This document shows, piece after piece, positions 30,710 through 42,790 of a stretch of DNA of 64,000 nt. The stretch's first letter is position 1. Each line of letters begins with the position of its first letter. The notes beneath the pieces were generated by a model, which saw nothing but the letters and a program-made list of their open reading frames with translations, did no database searches and was not told the DNA's origin. Made by a program: the position numbers and the translations under genes. Source of the DNA: Mesodorylaimus sp. YZB2_4 (taxonomy: Eukaryota; Nematoda; Enoplea; Dorylaimida; Dorylaimidae); NCBI GenBank assembly GCA_030248295.1, contig JASANH010000599.1, positions 1-64,000 on the forward strand, read 5' to 3'.

Positions 30710-31370
30710 CGATGGGTCAAACGATGGCATGGCATGAAAGATTTCGATAGATATTCCGGTCTTTTGATCGTCCTGGAATAGATTGGTTGACTCAGTAGGT
30801 GTCTGTAGTGTGCATGCCTCTTGGGACAATGGTGCGTCCGCGAGACAATACGTATGCAAGACGTCGAAACAGGTGGCTTCTGGATCTCCTGTATGAGCAT
30901 AGATTACCAGGCGTCGGGGCACAGATTCACATCACGGTCATCATCATCATCATCATTACATTTTTTATGTAATTGTGGTTGTAAGATCATGAGTTCATAT
31001 CTAGTCTTTGAGACTATAGGTACAGTAGCATGATTGAGCCAAAGGAGTTTTGGTAATCTGCGATATCAAACGAGTGGAGACCGCTTCAAAGTCAAGGACT
31101 TTGGTATCTCTTGCATACTTGATTGCTGTTCTTAGTTTCAATATCTTAAAATCCGAAGATCGGGTCAAACTGTTTACAGCTAAGAAGTAGATTAATATAA
31201 TAGGCATGACAATATTTGAGATTCACACACGAGTTAGAAAGCCTGACATATCTATAAAATCTTTTAATACAAATTTTCAAATTTCTTCGGCTGTCTAGAT
31301 TGAGTTTTTCATGATTACGTTACGATACGGCCGTACCAGGCCCCCGGTACGTGCACGGTACGGAAGCAAT
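30710..31370. other. Spacer with short (CAT)n
   Basis: (CAT) repeat of about seven units at 30936-30957. No gene recognised. Confidence 0.5.
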
Positions 31371-31689
31371 GAGTGTCATCAATCATGTCATCATCCTGTA
31401 CTAACGATATACAAGAAAAAACCCCACGTTATTATCTAGGTGCTCACTCTGGCCACTTCTCTGGTTTGGAAAGGAACCGTTGGCCGCAATGCCACCCGCT
31501 GTGCTCGCCACTTGGTTCATCTCCGCCTCGCCATAGGCAAAAAATATCAATCTCACACTGCGAAAACACAAAAATGTTTGAATGGACATTGCACCCAAAC
31601 GCAAGGCTGGGATTGCACGAGGGTTGTAAAGGTAGCTACCTTTACCTCACTTCTCAGGGTCGTAGGGGGCCCGAGCCCCCAAGCACCAC

Positions 31690-31766
31690 TCCTGCGTACA
31701 CGCCTGCGGTTAGTAGGACATACGACTTCTAGCAGGATAAGGCGGGTTCGATTCTTGGCGGCCGCA
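31690..31766 (+). ncRNA. Possible tRNA-Arg-derived relic
   Basis: GGTTCGATTCT at about 31746 fits a pol III B box with one mismatch. Upstream, ACTTCTAG resembles an anticodon loop with TCT, and the end GCGGCCGC could be an acceptor strand. The A box (CGGTTAGTAGG) is weak and the acceptor pairing is not complete. Probably a SINE or decayed tRNA gene; low confidence. Confidence 0.25.
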
Positions 31767-31779
31767 AAACTTTTCACTT

Positions 31780-32620
31780 TTCCATAAAAATACTGATCGT
31801 CGATCTTCAATGGTTGATTGAACACCTGCAATATGATGAGATTATCATGTGGCACGATTGAAGCTTAACTTACTGGCTAGTCGATGATAAGGTTCAGCTA
31901 ATGACTAGGTCCTGATAAGGGGGTCATAAAGGGCTAACAGATAAGAAGGGTCCCAAAGGACTGACGATTGGGTACTTATTAGGGTGGTAAGCTAATTAAG
32001 GCCCTGCAGGGCTTGGCTTGCAGGTAGTGGTCAGTGGCTGAGGGGTGATAAGTAGCTGCTATGCTAGCTGAGAGGTTACAGCATGAACTCTCAATAGCAT
32101 GCTAAACTCTCAATAGCATAGTAGCTGCAGTATGATCTGGATATGTTTACTTTTTTGCTTGAGGGTCAAAGTGACGGCCAGTTAATGCGCGCCATCGCGA
32201 CTTATCGTCAGTGGCAGATAAGGTTGCCTGGCATTTGTGTTAGCCCAGTGGGAATGCCAGTGCCCGGCATTTAGCGTCTGCATTGAGCGTCTGCAAAGGG
32301 AACTTACTGAGCATTTCACGATTAGGAGAAAAATCTAATGAGATGCACCACCCCTCATTTAGTGTGTCAGAAATTTGGTGATCATACCCCTGTGTTTCGG
32401 GTTTCGCTCCATGTGGATATTGATCTGAGGTGCGTACAATAGTCATAGTATGAGCGTAAAACTTCTGAAATGATGCATCCAATAGGATACTTCAAAGGTG
32501 CCTGACGCTTATCGTCAATCCGATACCAGTGTCTCCAACTGTATAGATTTCTATTATAGAGCAAGCACATTTCCCCTCTGATGCGGTTTCAATCGACAGC
32601 AGCGCGTCGGATTTCGATCC
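31780..32620. other. No gene recognised
   Basis: Spacer with CTCAATAGCAT repeated at about 32090-32110. No coding motif. Confidence 0.4.
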
Positions 32621-32627
32621 AAAACGA

Positions 32628-33023
32628 GTGCCGAAAAAAGGCCCAGGTGGAAACTGTTCGTTTTTCGATCGACGCGCCAATGTTAGCGATCATTCCAGTC
32701 TCCTTTACCCAAGCGAGGATGAGCAAGAGCCCCAACTCACTCGCGAATGTGGTCGACTACGAAGAAACGAAGAGAGCAAGAAGCCACCACTATTGACTAC
32801 TCACAGTCCGTTCCACTACCTTTTAGGGGGTACTATCCCTGATGATCGAAGGGCGCAGCTGCACAAATCCATGTTAGCTGGCTATGGACCGGACAAATAT
32901 AAGTCCCCACAAGAGAAGCACAAAAGATCAAAGAAAAAGAAGCGCGAAGACCCTGAGCGGAGAGAAGTCAAGGAGGCGCTAGTGATCGGCAAGGACGGAC
33001 GATGGTCTGTCAAGTTTCATTAA
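32628..33023 (+). CDS. Hypothetical basic protein
   Basis: 131 codons, ATG to TAA. The C-terminal half is strongly basic with a KHKRSKKKKRE run (about residues 97-107) that could act as a nuclear localisation signal and coiled segment. No family recognised. A perfect 14-bp hairpin begins four bases after the stop codon. May be one exon of a longer gene or noncoding. Confidence 0.25.
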   Translation: MPKKGPGGNCSFFDRRANVSDHSSLLYPSEDEQEPQLTRECGRLRRNEESKKPPLLTTHSPFHYLLGGTIPDDRRAQLHKSMLAGYGPDKYKSPQEKHKRSKKKKREDPERREVKEALVIGKDGRWSVKFH

Positions 33024-33026
33024 ATG

Positions 33027-33062
33027 TTCAAGCTGGTCCCTCATTAGTAAGGGACCAGCTTG
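33027..33062. repeat. Perfect 14-bp stem hairpin, 8-base loop
   Basis: TCAAGCTGGTCCCT (33027-33040) pairs with AGGGACCAGCTTGA (33049-33062); loop CATTAGTA. It lies just 3' of the ORF stop at 33021-33023. Confidence 0.92.
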
Positions 33063-33967
33063 AGACAGGGGGACTGAGATAAATACAACAACGTGGATGA
33101 TCCGGTCTGTTCGGTCACATTCTATACAGTCAGTTCAGATTCTATGAACAGCAAAAAATCGACTAACGAAGAATTTTTGCCATGTGCCAAGCCACGCGGT
33201 GGTCAGTTAATTTAGATTCCCTGCTATGCTGACTGTTTGGCCCCATGGAAGAGTTTTTGCTCCAGCTAAATTCAACGCGTTGATGCCAACATATTCTATC
33301 AAAACCGCTGCAGCATTCAAGTGCTACGTCCTGAGGCACAAGGTCTGCAATTAGACGACAAAATGCGAATTTCGGAAGCCTGCTCTGGCGTGGACGTTGA
33401 GGCTTGCCGCGAGTCCGCAAATGTTCGCGAGTACAAAGTCTAAAACTACGCAAACCCATACGCTACAGCCGCAACAACCTCATGCTATTTAGGAAGATGT
33501 TGGAGCACTTTGCCACAGGAAAGGTCAAGAAAGAGGAAAGCGCAGTCATTAGAGCCTGAAAGAGTTGCCTCATCGCTTCATCTAGTCGAGTCTGAATTCA
33601 GCGGATCACCGTTTATCCATCTCATACGCCGAGTCACCAAAAATGGGTGCAGTGTACAACCCGAATCGTGCGAAAGGCTGTTTCTTCGAGAGCTCTTATA
33701 GAAAACTCCAGTCTCTGGGCTCCTTCAATTTGGATGATCTACAAGCAACTGCATCACTGAAGAGGCGTTTGAGTGGCGCCCTTTATCTCGCCTTTACCAA
33801 GATGGAGACGCTAAAATACTAATGTAGATGCGAATTTGGTATCTGGCACTGCTCGGATGTTGGTTACTGGTTCGTACAAACCAATAGATTTAGACGAGTT
33901 TCAGGTAGTTCATCAAAAAAAATTTCAGCGGATAAATTTTTATCTCGCAATTTTTCAGTGATGACAA

Positions 33968-34345
33968 GTTGAAGCTCTAGCCGATTTGGCACGGTCATTT
34001 AACTGGACCTACACAGCCGCTGTGGGATCCGATGACGATCTAGGTCACGAAGGTGTGGCTTATAAGCGCATAATCAACGCCAAGGGCATGTGTCTGTCAT
34101 CTGAGGCTTATTTCGACGAAGAGTCGGACGATGCTCATTTGCTTTATATTATTGAAGATTCAAAAAATAAACGAAAAGATGGAGCGTCAGAAGTAACATT
34201 GGTATTACTATTCATGGAATGGCCGTATACATATGGATTCCTGAAACAAGCGAATAGTCAGCAGTTGGCGAGTAATTTATGTGCGGTTTCTGCCGTATAC
34301 AAAACACAGGGGTGCTTTCAAGAGTCACTGCAGCCGACTGCCTGA
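33968..34345 (+). pseudogene. Class C GPCR / ANF-receptor ligand-binding-domain-like exon
   Basis: In-frame sequence from about 33968 reads VEALADLARSFNWTYTAAVG, then SDDDLGHEGVAY, a GMCLSSEAYFD strand and EVTLVLLFMEW. This follows the FNWTYxxxVxSDDxYGxxG...CI...E......VVVLF pattern of the Venus-flytrap domain of metabotropic-glutamate/calcium-sensing-type receptors, which bind amino acids outside the cell. Only about 100 residues are present; no signal peptide, Cys-rich region or seven-helix part is visible nearby. It may be a single exon of a host gene or a duplicated remnant. Confidence 0.5.
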
Positions 34346-34639
34346 TATTTGCCCATATGACGGCAGATATGACCTCGACCTTGCTTATCTTTACTTTTTT
34401 TTTGCGCATGATCAGTGAGGTCAAGTCGGCTTCTGCAAATGACTCCGACAGAAAGTGCGCTATACCACTGTTGTGTCCCAAACGAGCACAACATCGATCA
34501 TGCATCTTTGATTCGATCTAATCAACGAAGTTCCTCCCTAACTCAGGAATTCAGCAAGCGTTTCAACACTCTTCCATGCGGGTTGTTGAAATAGATTGCC
34601 TCGGCGGTTTTTTTTAGTGTTTCAGTTTGCAAGTCCTAT

Positions 34640-37004
34640 TTAAGAGGCACTGTCTGTAAGAATCGACTAATTCGACCAAAAAATGGCCGACCTTCAAAAA
34701 TGACCCCCTATATTATTATATATCTGAAAAGTAGATTCCATGGGGATCACGAAAACGAAAACGGCCAGGTCAACATTAATGGAACAGAACCCGTTCAGAA
34801 ATTTTTGGTGTCCAAAAATTGTGGGTTTTGAAAAAACCCTTATAGCTCGACTAATATGCAGTCAAAAAGATTCGGGCGCAGCTCATTAAAAAGAGCACCG
34901 CTTTCTTTACAAACCCATGATATCTTGAAGAGAACAGCCTCTTTCTATAATTGACAAAATTGGATCAAACACAAAAGTTCATGCAAGAAGTTTCACTAAA
35001 ATTCATCTCATTCATGCAAGCGCGCGAAAAAGCACTTTATTTTATCACAATATATGTAAAAAGAGATAGGCTTTCAAATGAGACCATCCGCGTCGGAAAT
35101 AAGTGGATCGGAGATTGTCACGACCAGTCCGAACACAAAAACCACCTGATCGGCGCGCAAAATTCAAAATTCCCGCACTTTTTGATTCAGTCGTCTGATG
35201 TGAGCTCTGGCGGCTGCTCCTCAAATTATCTCTGCTTAGCGATTTTGATCGTTCTCTTTTTCTTGATTAGGAGTGTATAATCAATATTTTCGTGTACAGA
35301 AAGTTTGTGTTGTTAAGCTGCATTGTAATGTAGTTAGAAGGCTTATCGTCAGATTCGCGAATTGTGGTGTTATTGCCGTTGCTATCGCCTTATTTCGACA
35401 ATACATATTGCTGATGGTGAGTTCCTCGATCGCTCTTTACTTTCCTTGCAACTTGTATGATGGAATAAAAGTCCTTATGTACTGACTCTCTGCTTTTTAG
35501 GGCTGCAGGATGCGCAAGAAACAGCACCTGTAAAACGGATTCCAGTTCACTTGGACGGTTTTCAGCCATCAGTAACCAGACCGTCAAGCGAGAAGAGCTC
35601 AATCTTAATTATCATTTGGCCTATCACCATATCGACTATGTCCTCAATCGATGACAATATGCCCGCTTATGTCTTCGATCAATGCAAAACGAACTTTCGG
35701 TTATCTTGGTCTCCTAGGGTTTTAATGTATTTGTTGAACCGCGCTATTATATATTTAATGTATCGGATTTATGCCATTTCTTATGTCATTTCTTGTGCCA
35801 TTTCTTGTGTTCTTGTGTTGAATCATCTTAAACACAAAACAATACAAATAGAATACTGGGCTTGCAAAACACGAAATCTACAATAGCGATATGCTATGAC
35901 GCCTAACAAAGTCTAGCATATCATACTGTAGATAATTCTACTCCCACCATCAAAAGCCCCATGAACCAAACAGCAAGATGTCTTAGAACGCAAAAGAAAA
36001 TTTTGAAAATGGTAATCACTGATTTGGCACACGGCTACCACTTTGCTGTGAGTAGATGAGAGAACATATTCGGAATTGCTGGAGAACCACATTCTTGTCA
36101 ATCATGAAAAAGCCGCCAAATTGATCCGTATGCCCGAATGAAATTTAGAAGACCGTTCCAATAAGACTCGGCAGCTCCATAGAAGAAAAAAAAATTATTT
36201 GTCTTGAACTTTAAACCCATCTAGCAAATTTTGTCCAAGAGCCGAGAATCGATGTATCAAATAAACAATAACCCTCCGAAATCTGCATTCTTGTGGAAAT
36301 TTTAGTACAATGTAGACAATATTGGAAGGGCAAATATTTTCAACAAACGAAAATATCTAAAAGCACACATAATTAATCCAAATAAAACTATTGCATTTTT
36401 TTAGCAAGGATATTTGAGGAGCGGCCGCCGGCGCTCACAGCAGACAGCCGAACAAAAAGTGCGGGAAGGTTGAATTTTGCGCGCCGATTAGGTGGTTTTT
36501 GTGTTCGGGCGGGTCGTGACAATGTCCGATCCACTTATTTTTGACGCGGATGGTCTCATTTGAAAGCCTATCTCTTTTACATATATTTTAATAAAATAAA
36601 GTGCTTTTTCGCACGCATGCATGAATGAGATCAATTTTAGCGGAAATTATTGCATGAACTTTTGTGTTTGATCGAATTTTGTCAATTATATAAAGAGGCT
36701 TTTTCATGCAAGATATCATGCGTTTGTAGAGAAAAAGGTGCTCTGTTTAATGAGCTGCGCCTTAATCTTTTTGACTGCATATTAGTCGAGCTATAAGGGT
36801 TTCTCCGAAACCCACATTTTTTTGACACAAAAACTTTTTGAACAGGTGCTTTCCATAAATATTGACCTGGCCGTGAAATTATTATCGTTTTCGTGATCCC
36901 AATGGCATTTACTTTCGAGATATGTAATAATATGTGGGGGTCATTTTTCCAAGTTGGCCATTTTTCGGTCGAATCAGTCGATTCTTACAGACAGTGCCTC
37001 TTAA
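34640..37004. mobile_element. TTAA-flanked element with ~0.59-kb terminal inverted repeats
   Basis: Element 34644-37000 (2357 bp) between TTAA at 34640-34643 and 37001-37004. Ends GAGGCACTGTCTGTAAGAAT are inverted; the arms extend to about 35230 and 36415, through TGAGCKCYGGCGGC words. The roughly 1.2-kb interior has frames but no transposase motif. The TTAA target suggests Kolobok-type mobilisation; this is a non-autonomous foldback-like member. Confidence 0.88.
35766..35812. repeat. Short tandem repeat, 15-bp unit
   Basis: GCCATTTCTTATGTCATTTC and variants: CATTTCTT(A/G)TG occurs three times in 47 bp, inside the TTAA element interior. Confidence 0.7.
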
Positions 37005-37009
37005 AAGGC

Positions 37010-38210
37010 CCTTGACTAGAAAATACCTTTTCACACTACGTATGTACAAGACAAAACATGGCAATAAGGCTTACCCAGAACTTAAAAACCGGACGCAGGT
37101 CCACATAGTAATGTTACGCTTATAACATCTGTAGGTAATGCTTTCGTGCTTGGCGACGTTTTTCTTGTATACTTGGACGGTCGCTTCCTTGATCGGCCCT
37201 CGTTGTTCTTCCCGCATGGAACAATTTTGCTAAGGAGATAGACCGAGTGCGAGATATTGAGCTTCGGAATTGCAAATCATTGGTTTGCAAAAATTCGTGT
37301 GGAGCAACGCAATCAGAATAGCGAGTCATAGTGCTTCCACTCCACAAATCGGGTGCTCCCACTCCATGCTGGACAAGATAAACTTAAGAAGCCTAGAACA
37401 AGAAATCTTAGTCGTGAACCAAGTCGCAAATACTATATCTGCACACGAGCTCCCAGCCGATCAAGCTTACCACATTCACAAAATTTTAGAATTTTCAGAT
37501 AATCGTTTCGGGATTAGGAACAACTTCTAATAAAGCATGGATACTATCGTCGCCGCCAACGTTAGCAGTTGGAAAACAAGACAAAGTGACAAGCCCTGTG
37601 CACGGAAACCGCGACAGGCAGCTAAAGAGTCGTCTGGCTGACCAAGGCAAGAATGCAAGAGTATCCACGAGGGAGGGACAGGGAGGGGCAGAAGGCAATG
37701 AGCTGCAGCAAATGATTTATGATTTGGCTGCTCGACCCAGCCAGATTGCAAGTTCAACAGCCAGCATAGTTCCTTTCAGTCAGACAGGGGCAGGCAAAGG
37801 GTGACCACAAATGACTTTTGATCTATTGTAAATGGACGCAGAATCGACTATGAACGCGAAGCTACGTGCCCAGTGTAGCGAGAGAGAAACAATGGCCGCG
37901 CTCATCGTCAGTTGTCGCACTCCAGCTATGCCAGGTATGGCTGCGCTCTTGTCACATAACCCCTTGCATACAGTACATGCCACCCTTTTCTTGCACGCTG
38001 GCTGTTTTGGCCCATACTGTATTGATGTCTTTAGGCGACGCTAGTCGTTTTAGCGCGCAGAAAAAAATATACCCATTTACCAAATCATCGTGTAAGTTCC
38101 TAACAACTTTACAAGGATTCCAAGAGATCTAGAGCCTCCATCACATCGCGAAACCATCATTTATCGTTAGATAAATCATTCATCTCCGCACTCGAGAAAT
38201 TCTGATCACC
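37010..38210. other. No gene recognised
   Basis: Several overlapping short frames on both strands (for example 37270-37530 and 37586-37804) lack motifs. Nothing to support a gene. Confidence 0.4.
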
Positions 38211-38220
38211 TCTCTGTTAC

Positions 38221-39528
38221 AAGGGTCGACTTGCTGACGACAAGCTTCAAGTCTTGACCCCTACTGTTCCTGTTATTACGCCAGCCTTGCGAATTTTGAT
38301 AAATCGATCTCTGTCGGAAGAGTCTTTCCCAGCGATCTGGAAAGGGGCCAAGGTCACGCCAATTCCGAAGCCAGGTAATAGAAGCAGCCTCAAATCGTAT
38401 CGCCCGATTTCCCTGTTATCGATACTATCAAAACTATTAGAGCGCCACGTTGATCAACTGATTCGGCCCTTCTTATCATTATCGCCGAGTCAGCATGGAT
38501 TTTGCAAATGTGGGGGAACGAAGAGTGCTCTGATCAATGCCACACAACTCATACATGATTTCCTCAATTCAAAAAATTACAAATTCGTTGTTGGGATTTT
38601 CTTGGATTTGAAAAAGGCGTTCGACCGGGTACCGCACTCATTATTATTAGAGCGACTTCATGGAAATCGCCGTATTCCGACGAAATTCATTCGCTGGCTT
38701 TCGTCTTACCTCCAAGGGAGGTCTCAACGAGTGGTGATCGGAGAATATTCGTTGGACACTACTCCTGTATGTTCGGGCGGGCCTCAGGGCAGTGTCTTGG
38801 GACCGACACTTTTTTTAGCCTATATCGACTCGCTATTGCAAAAGTTTTCTGGTCGATTCCCAGCATCTCTGTCACTAGTCTTCGCTGACGACACCGCCCT
38901 GTTTTTCCCAGTTGGACGTCTGGCAGACGCAAATAAAGCAATCCAACCAATGATTGATTTTATCGCGGCCTGGGTGGCAAGTGCCGGCTTGGATTTCAAT
39001 AAGGATAAAACCCAAGGAATTATAACTCGTTACAAACATGGAAAAATTGCATCAGAGCCATCTTTATTTCTGCGCGGTCATGGAATCACTCTTTTTGACG
39101 AGGTAAAATATCTTGGCGTTATTTTTAGTCCAGACTTGAAGTTCACTGAGCGCGTGGCTGAGATCGTTAAGAAGTCCAATGTCATGATAGGTGCGCTTAG
39201 ACGTAAACTTTGAAGGCACACGCATCCTTCAGTCTCAGGATCAGTTTATGATGCATGTGTCCGTTATGTTTTGGAAAATTTTATAAGCATCATCATGGCT
39301 TGCATGATTTTTCTACTAGTCGCTTTGTTCATGGGTCTGTAAATCGTGCCAGTGCAAGGACATATTGTGAGGCTCATCATCTTATTGTGCCAAGGCCTTT
39401 TTTTTCAATCCTATCGACAGAGATTTGTGTTTTCTGGAACTACGCTTCAGAATAATTTGCCCAATGATTTTTCTTTCTCGAATTTTGCACAGTATCGTTC
39501 CAGGATTTTGTTGACTGAATTTGCGTGA
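38221..39528 (+). pseudogene. LINE (non-LTR retrotransposon) ORF2: reverse transcriptase and C-terminal part
   Basis: From 38221 the frame is open to 39213. Residues counted from 38254: SYRPISLLSILSKLLER (48-64), LDLKKAFDRVPH (117-128, first Asp of the RT), GGPQGSVLGPTLF (175-187), FADDTALFF (210-218, catalytic Asp pair), KTQGI, VKYLGVIFSPDLKF. This is a non-LTR RT of Jockey/CR1-like type, copying RNA at nicked target DNA. A stop follows RRKL at 39211-39213; the thumb is partly deleted, and the end reappears as QRFVFSGTTLQNNLPNDF up to 39528. The endonuclease half is missing. It is 5' truncated and internally damaged. Confidence 0.9.
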
Positions 39529-39529
39529 T

Positions 39530-41550
39530 TTCTTTTGGACATTTTTCGCGTTTTGGTATCACGTTTCGTGTTCTATTTTGAGATTTGATAAGTGGGAGAC
39601 TTGAAGACGAGGCGTGGAAAAAGTTGGGCGACGAGAAAGTCGAATGGATCATGTTGAAATAAGCTTGTACCATTTTTTTAATGAGGGCTTCCAACAGAGG
39701 GTAAAATGGAGTCGAACATCCAAAATTAACGCAGGTTCTGTTAAGATTTTTGCATGCCGAAGGACTCATTTAAGATGAAATTTTTTTAATTTTGTTGATA
39801 AAATTCGGCTTTAACCTGGGCTGGAGAGGAAGACTGGGGTCGTCGACAATTTCTATAGGGTTGGAGAAGTAGTCGGCATGTGATCAGGGTGTCTCCCGCG
39901 AGTTTTTGCGGTCCACTGTTCCTTCATGTTGCTTTTGCAAATGGTAATTGTCGAGCGAGACCACAAAAGCGACCAGCCAACTCAATGCCTGATTTCTCAC
40001 TGTCCAAGTCTAAAAAGTTTTTGCTCCCCATGATGCATCATCAATCAAAAAGGTGCGTGCCGACACCACCCGTCTATTGTTTGAATGTACTGTAGGTCAG
40101 CAAACCGCAAAGGAGTTCTGAGACAGCTGGGCCACCAGTGTTTGGCAATCGGTTAGTCTCTGGCGAGTGCATCCCCTCACGGTTTCCATCGGAGGCCCAT
40201 AAATCAGATTGGAATGCAGCAACGAACTCTGCTTCAAGCACATGTGCTCCAGCACTGCAAACATCACCTGTTATCCAGCAGTCGATGATGTCCTTTACGC
40301 ACAGGGCATACAGTACTCTGACTTCGGATGGAGAAATTGCCCAGGGTACCTCATCCAGCTCTTATAAAACTAAAACGTTGAGCAAGCAAGCTAGCGCACT
40401 TCATTAAGTTCTCTCTGAGATATGAGCAGGGAGTATCCTGCTTATACCCCAAGGATCCTTCTATTTTCGAGCTGCAAGTTTACATAACGTGACCTTAGCT
40501 GAGGAACCATTTCTACCAAGGAACTGAAATCTTACTAGCCCTGTTCCTCGAACAAAGGAATGCTAGTCTCTAGCCATCATACTGTATCACCCACTATGGG
40601 ACGAAAAGACACTGGTTCCAAAAAATGGCAAAGCAAATGAAAAAAGCCCTGCAAAGCCTATTATCATCCTGCTTACTCTTAGAAAATCGCTCACACTTAC
40701 AAGTCTATGGATGAAGGCGAAGTTTTCCTTCGCACACTTTGATCACTTTGCGAACAGAGGACCTATTAGTCGGCTGCGCGGAAATAGCATCGACAGCGCC
40801 AAAGCGCCCGAGCAAGAGGACGACCTTGGATTAGGAGTCCAGTGGATCCAAAGGCGAGGACTCAACAAGACGCATCCGCGGAAATCGAAGCAAGGGCTGA
40901 ACAGGGGCAGCGAGTCCAGTGATTCAGCGGACGAAGATGACTATTCGACACCGAACTTGTCTGAGGTTGAAGTCAAGACTGCGACGACGTGAAGTCGAGT
41001 CTGAATCGGATAAGGAAATATGACTAAGCGTTTGCATTATATCTAAATCAGTGACTTAGATCGAACTGGAGTCGGGACTGAAAGCCGATGAGCAAGCGAG
41101 CAACGCTGTAATCTGACAAGGGATTTCTTCAATATCACTGTCACATTTTCTTCCTAAAAGCTGTCCCATCTTCAAATGGGTAAGTCATACTCGGAATCGT
41201 TTCGTCTAAAGACTTCTCCATTTCCTTTGCTAAGACGCCACGCCATCACGCCTAGCAGTCGGCAGTCTGATGCACATATACAATGCATGGGATACAATAC
41301 CTTGCAGTACAATAAATACAATTCTTTACAGTGCATACAATACATAAAAAAATTTGCATCACAGGTGCAGCAAGTATGTTTTGTAAAGAAGATACTCGTG
41401 CAAAATAAAGCATATACAAAAGATATAGCACCTGTATTGCATACAAAAAACTGCCATGCCAGAGGTATTCGCAAGGGTCAAAGCCCTGGAAATGCATGGG
41501 ATATTCATACTGCCCTCATCACAAGCCACGATGCGAACAGCGGGAACGCA
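39530..41550. other. No gene recognised; ATACAAT-rich tract
   Basis: A frame at 40711-40992 (93 codons, Ser/Asp/Glu-rich end) has no recognisable motif. 41275-41350 is rich in ATACAAT/TACAAT words. Otherwise ordinary spacer. Confidence 0.4.
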
Positions 41551-41551
41551 G

Positions 41552-42691
41552 GACGCGAATAGTGTCGATATCGTTAGCAAAAAAGATATCGTTCATCGTT
41601 ACAGTTAAAGATATCCTGCCAAAAAGATATCGTTACCGTCAATCGTTAACGCGTTCCAAAAAATATCGTTAACGCGTTAAATATCGTTATTTTTATAATC
41701 AACCCAGCGTGACATCAAGCTTACTGCATTTTACTAGGGTCGAAATAGCATATATGCGCGTGTTATCACAACAACGTCCCACGAGCATATTCATTAGAAG
41801 TGATGCCACATGTAATAGGCATGGACTAGGCATGTACTATGCCCTCTGGCCTATAAGTGCACTGATTCAGGGAACATGACCGCCTCTCCTAAGTCAGGGC
41901 CAGCACGAGACCGAGAGCGAGGTCGAGGTCGAGTGACTGGTCTGATTGCAGGCATCGGTAGAGAAGTAGTCTTGAGTTCCTGATCCGCCGAACTTGCTCT
42001 GTGAGCACTTCGGGCTCAGGTCCGTCAGAACCCCTTTGACGGCCGGCACGTGCGGCTGCTCCCCGCATTGTGAGTCTACACGGCCTTATTGGTGTGGGAC
42101 AGTAAACTATATCAATAAGTGTCCGTGGACTGCGTGGGTTGGTTCCTGTGGCTTGAGCCATCCTCTGGTGAGCCCTAGTCTGTCCTAGGGCGAGCCAAGG
42201 ATTTCACACTCAAAGTGACTGGATCTGTTATAATAATACAGTCTTTGTCATCAGTGTTATTGCCTTCTGCCGAATTCGACATTATTTTGGATATCAATAT
42301 CGAAAATTTCTAAATGAAGAAATTTCTGATAACCGATCAGGCGACCTCCAATGACATGCTGACGTCGAATGACGAAACACAAAAATACATATAATCACTC
42401 ACACACTCACACTGTCTGTCCGCGGATGCGGAACAATGCCCCCCCCCTCCCCATTAGCAGACATCTCATGCTATATTGCTGGGAACAAGGGCACATTTTA
42501 AATTTGACGCTGTAGTGGTGTATGCACAAATAACGCGTTATTCGACACAAAAAAGATACCGTTACCGTTATAACGCGTTCTCTGAAAATAGATATTGTTA
42601 TCGTAACCGTTTATAACGTTAACCAAAAACGATGTCGTTAACGCGTTAAATATCGTTAATAGCGTTAACGCTTAACAACACTAGACGCTAA
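41552..42691. mobile_element. hAT-type non-autonomous element with 8-bp target duplication
   Basis: Element 41560-42683 begins TAGTGTCG and ends CAACACTA; flanks GACGCGAA (41552-41559) and GACGCTAA (42684-42691) are an 8-bp duplication with one mismatch. Subterminal zones are dense in GTTAACGCGTTAA and ATATCGTT words, as in many hAT elements. The interior (41836-42017) holds a 182-bp block found again at 43120-43301. No transposase. Confidence 0.8.
41836..42017. repeat. 182-bp block, copy 1
   Basis: From CTATGCCCTCTGGCCTATAA to GAGCACTTCGGGCTC; virtually identical to 43120-43301. Confidence 0.9.
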
Positions 42692-42790
42692 CCAATTCAC
42701 CGAAAAACACACACACGAACAAGAAAGTGTACGAGTGGAAAAAATATCACCTAGTGAACAAGTCTGTGTGTGACAAGAGCGCCCATGTCT

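Noticed and set aside
41176-41562. Both-strand ORFs at 41172-41580
   Set aside because: Built on the ATACAAT-rich low-complexity tract; no motif.
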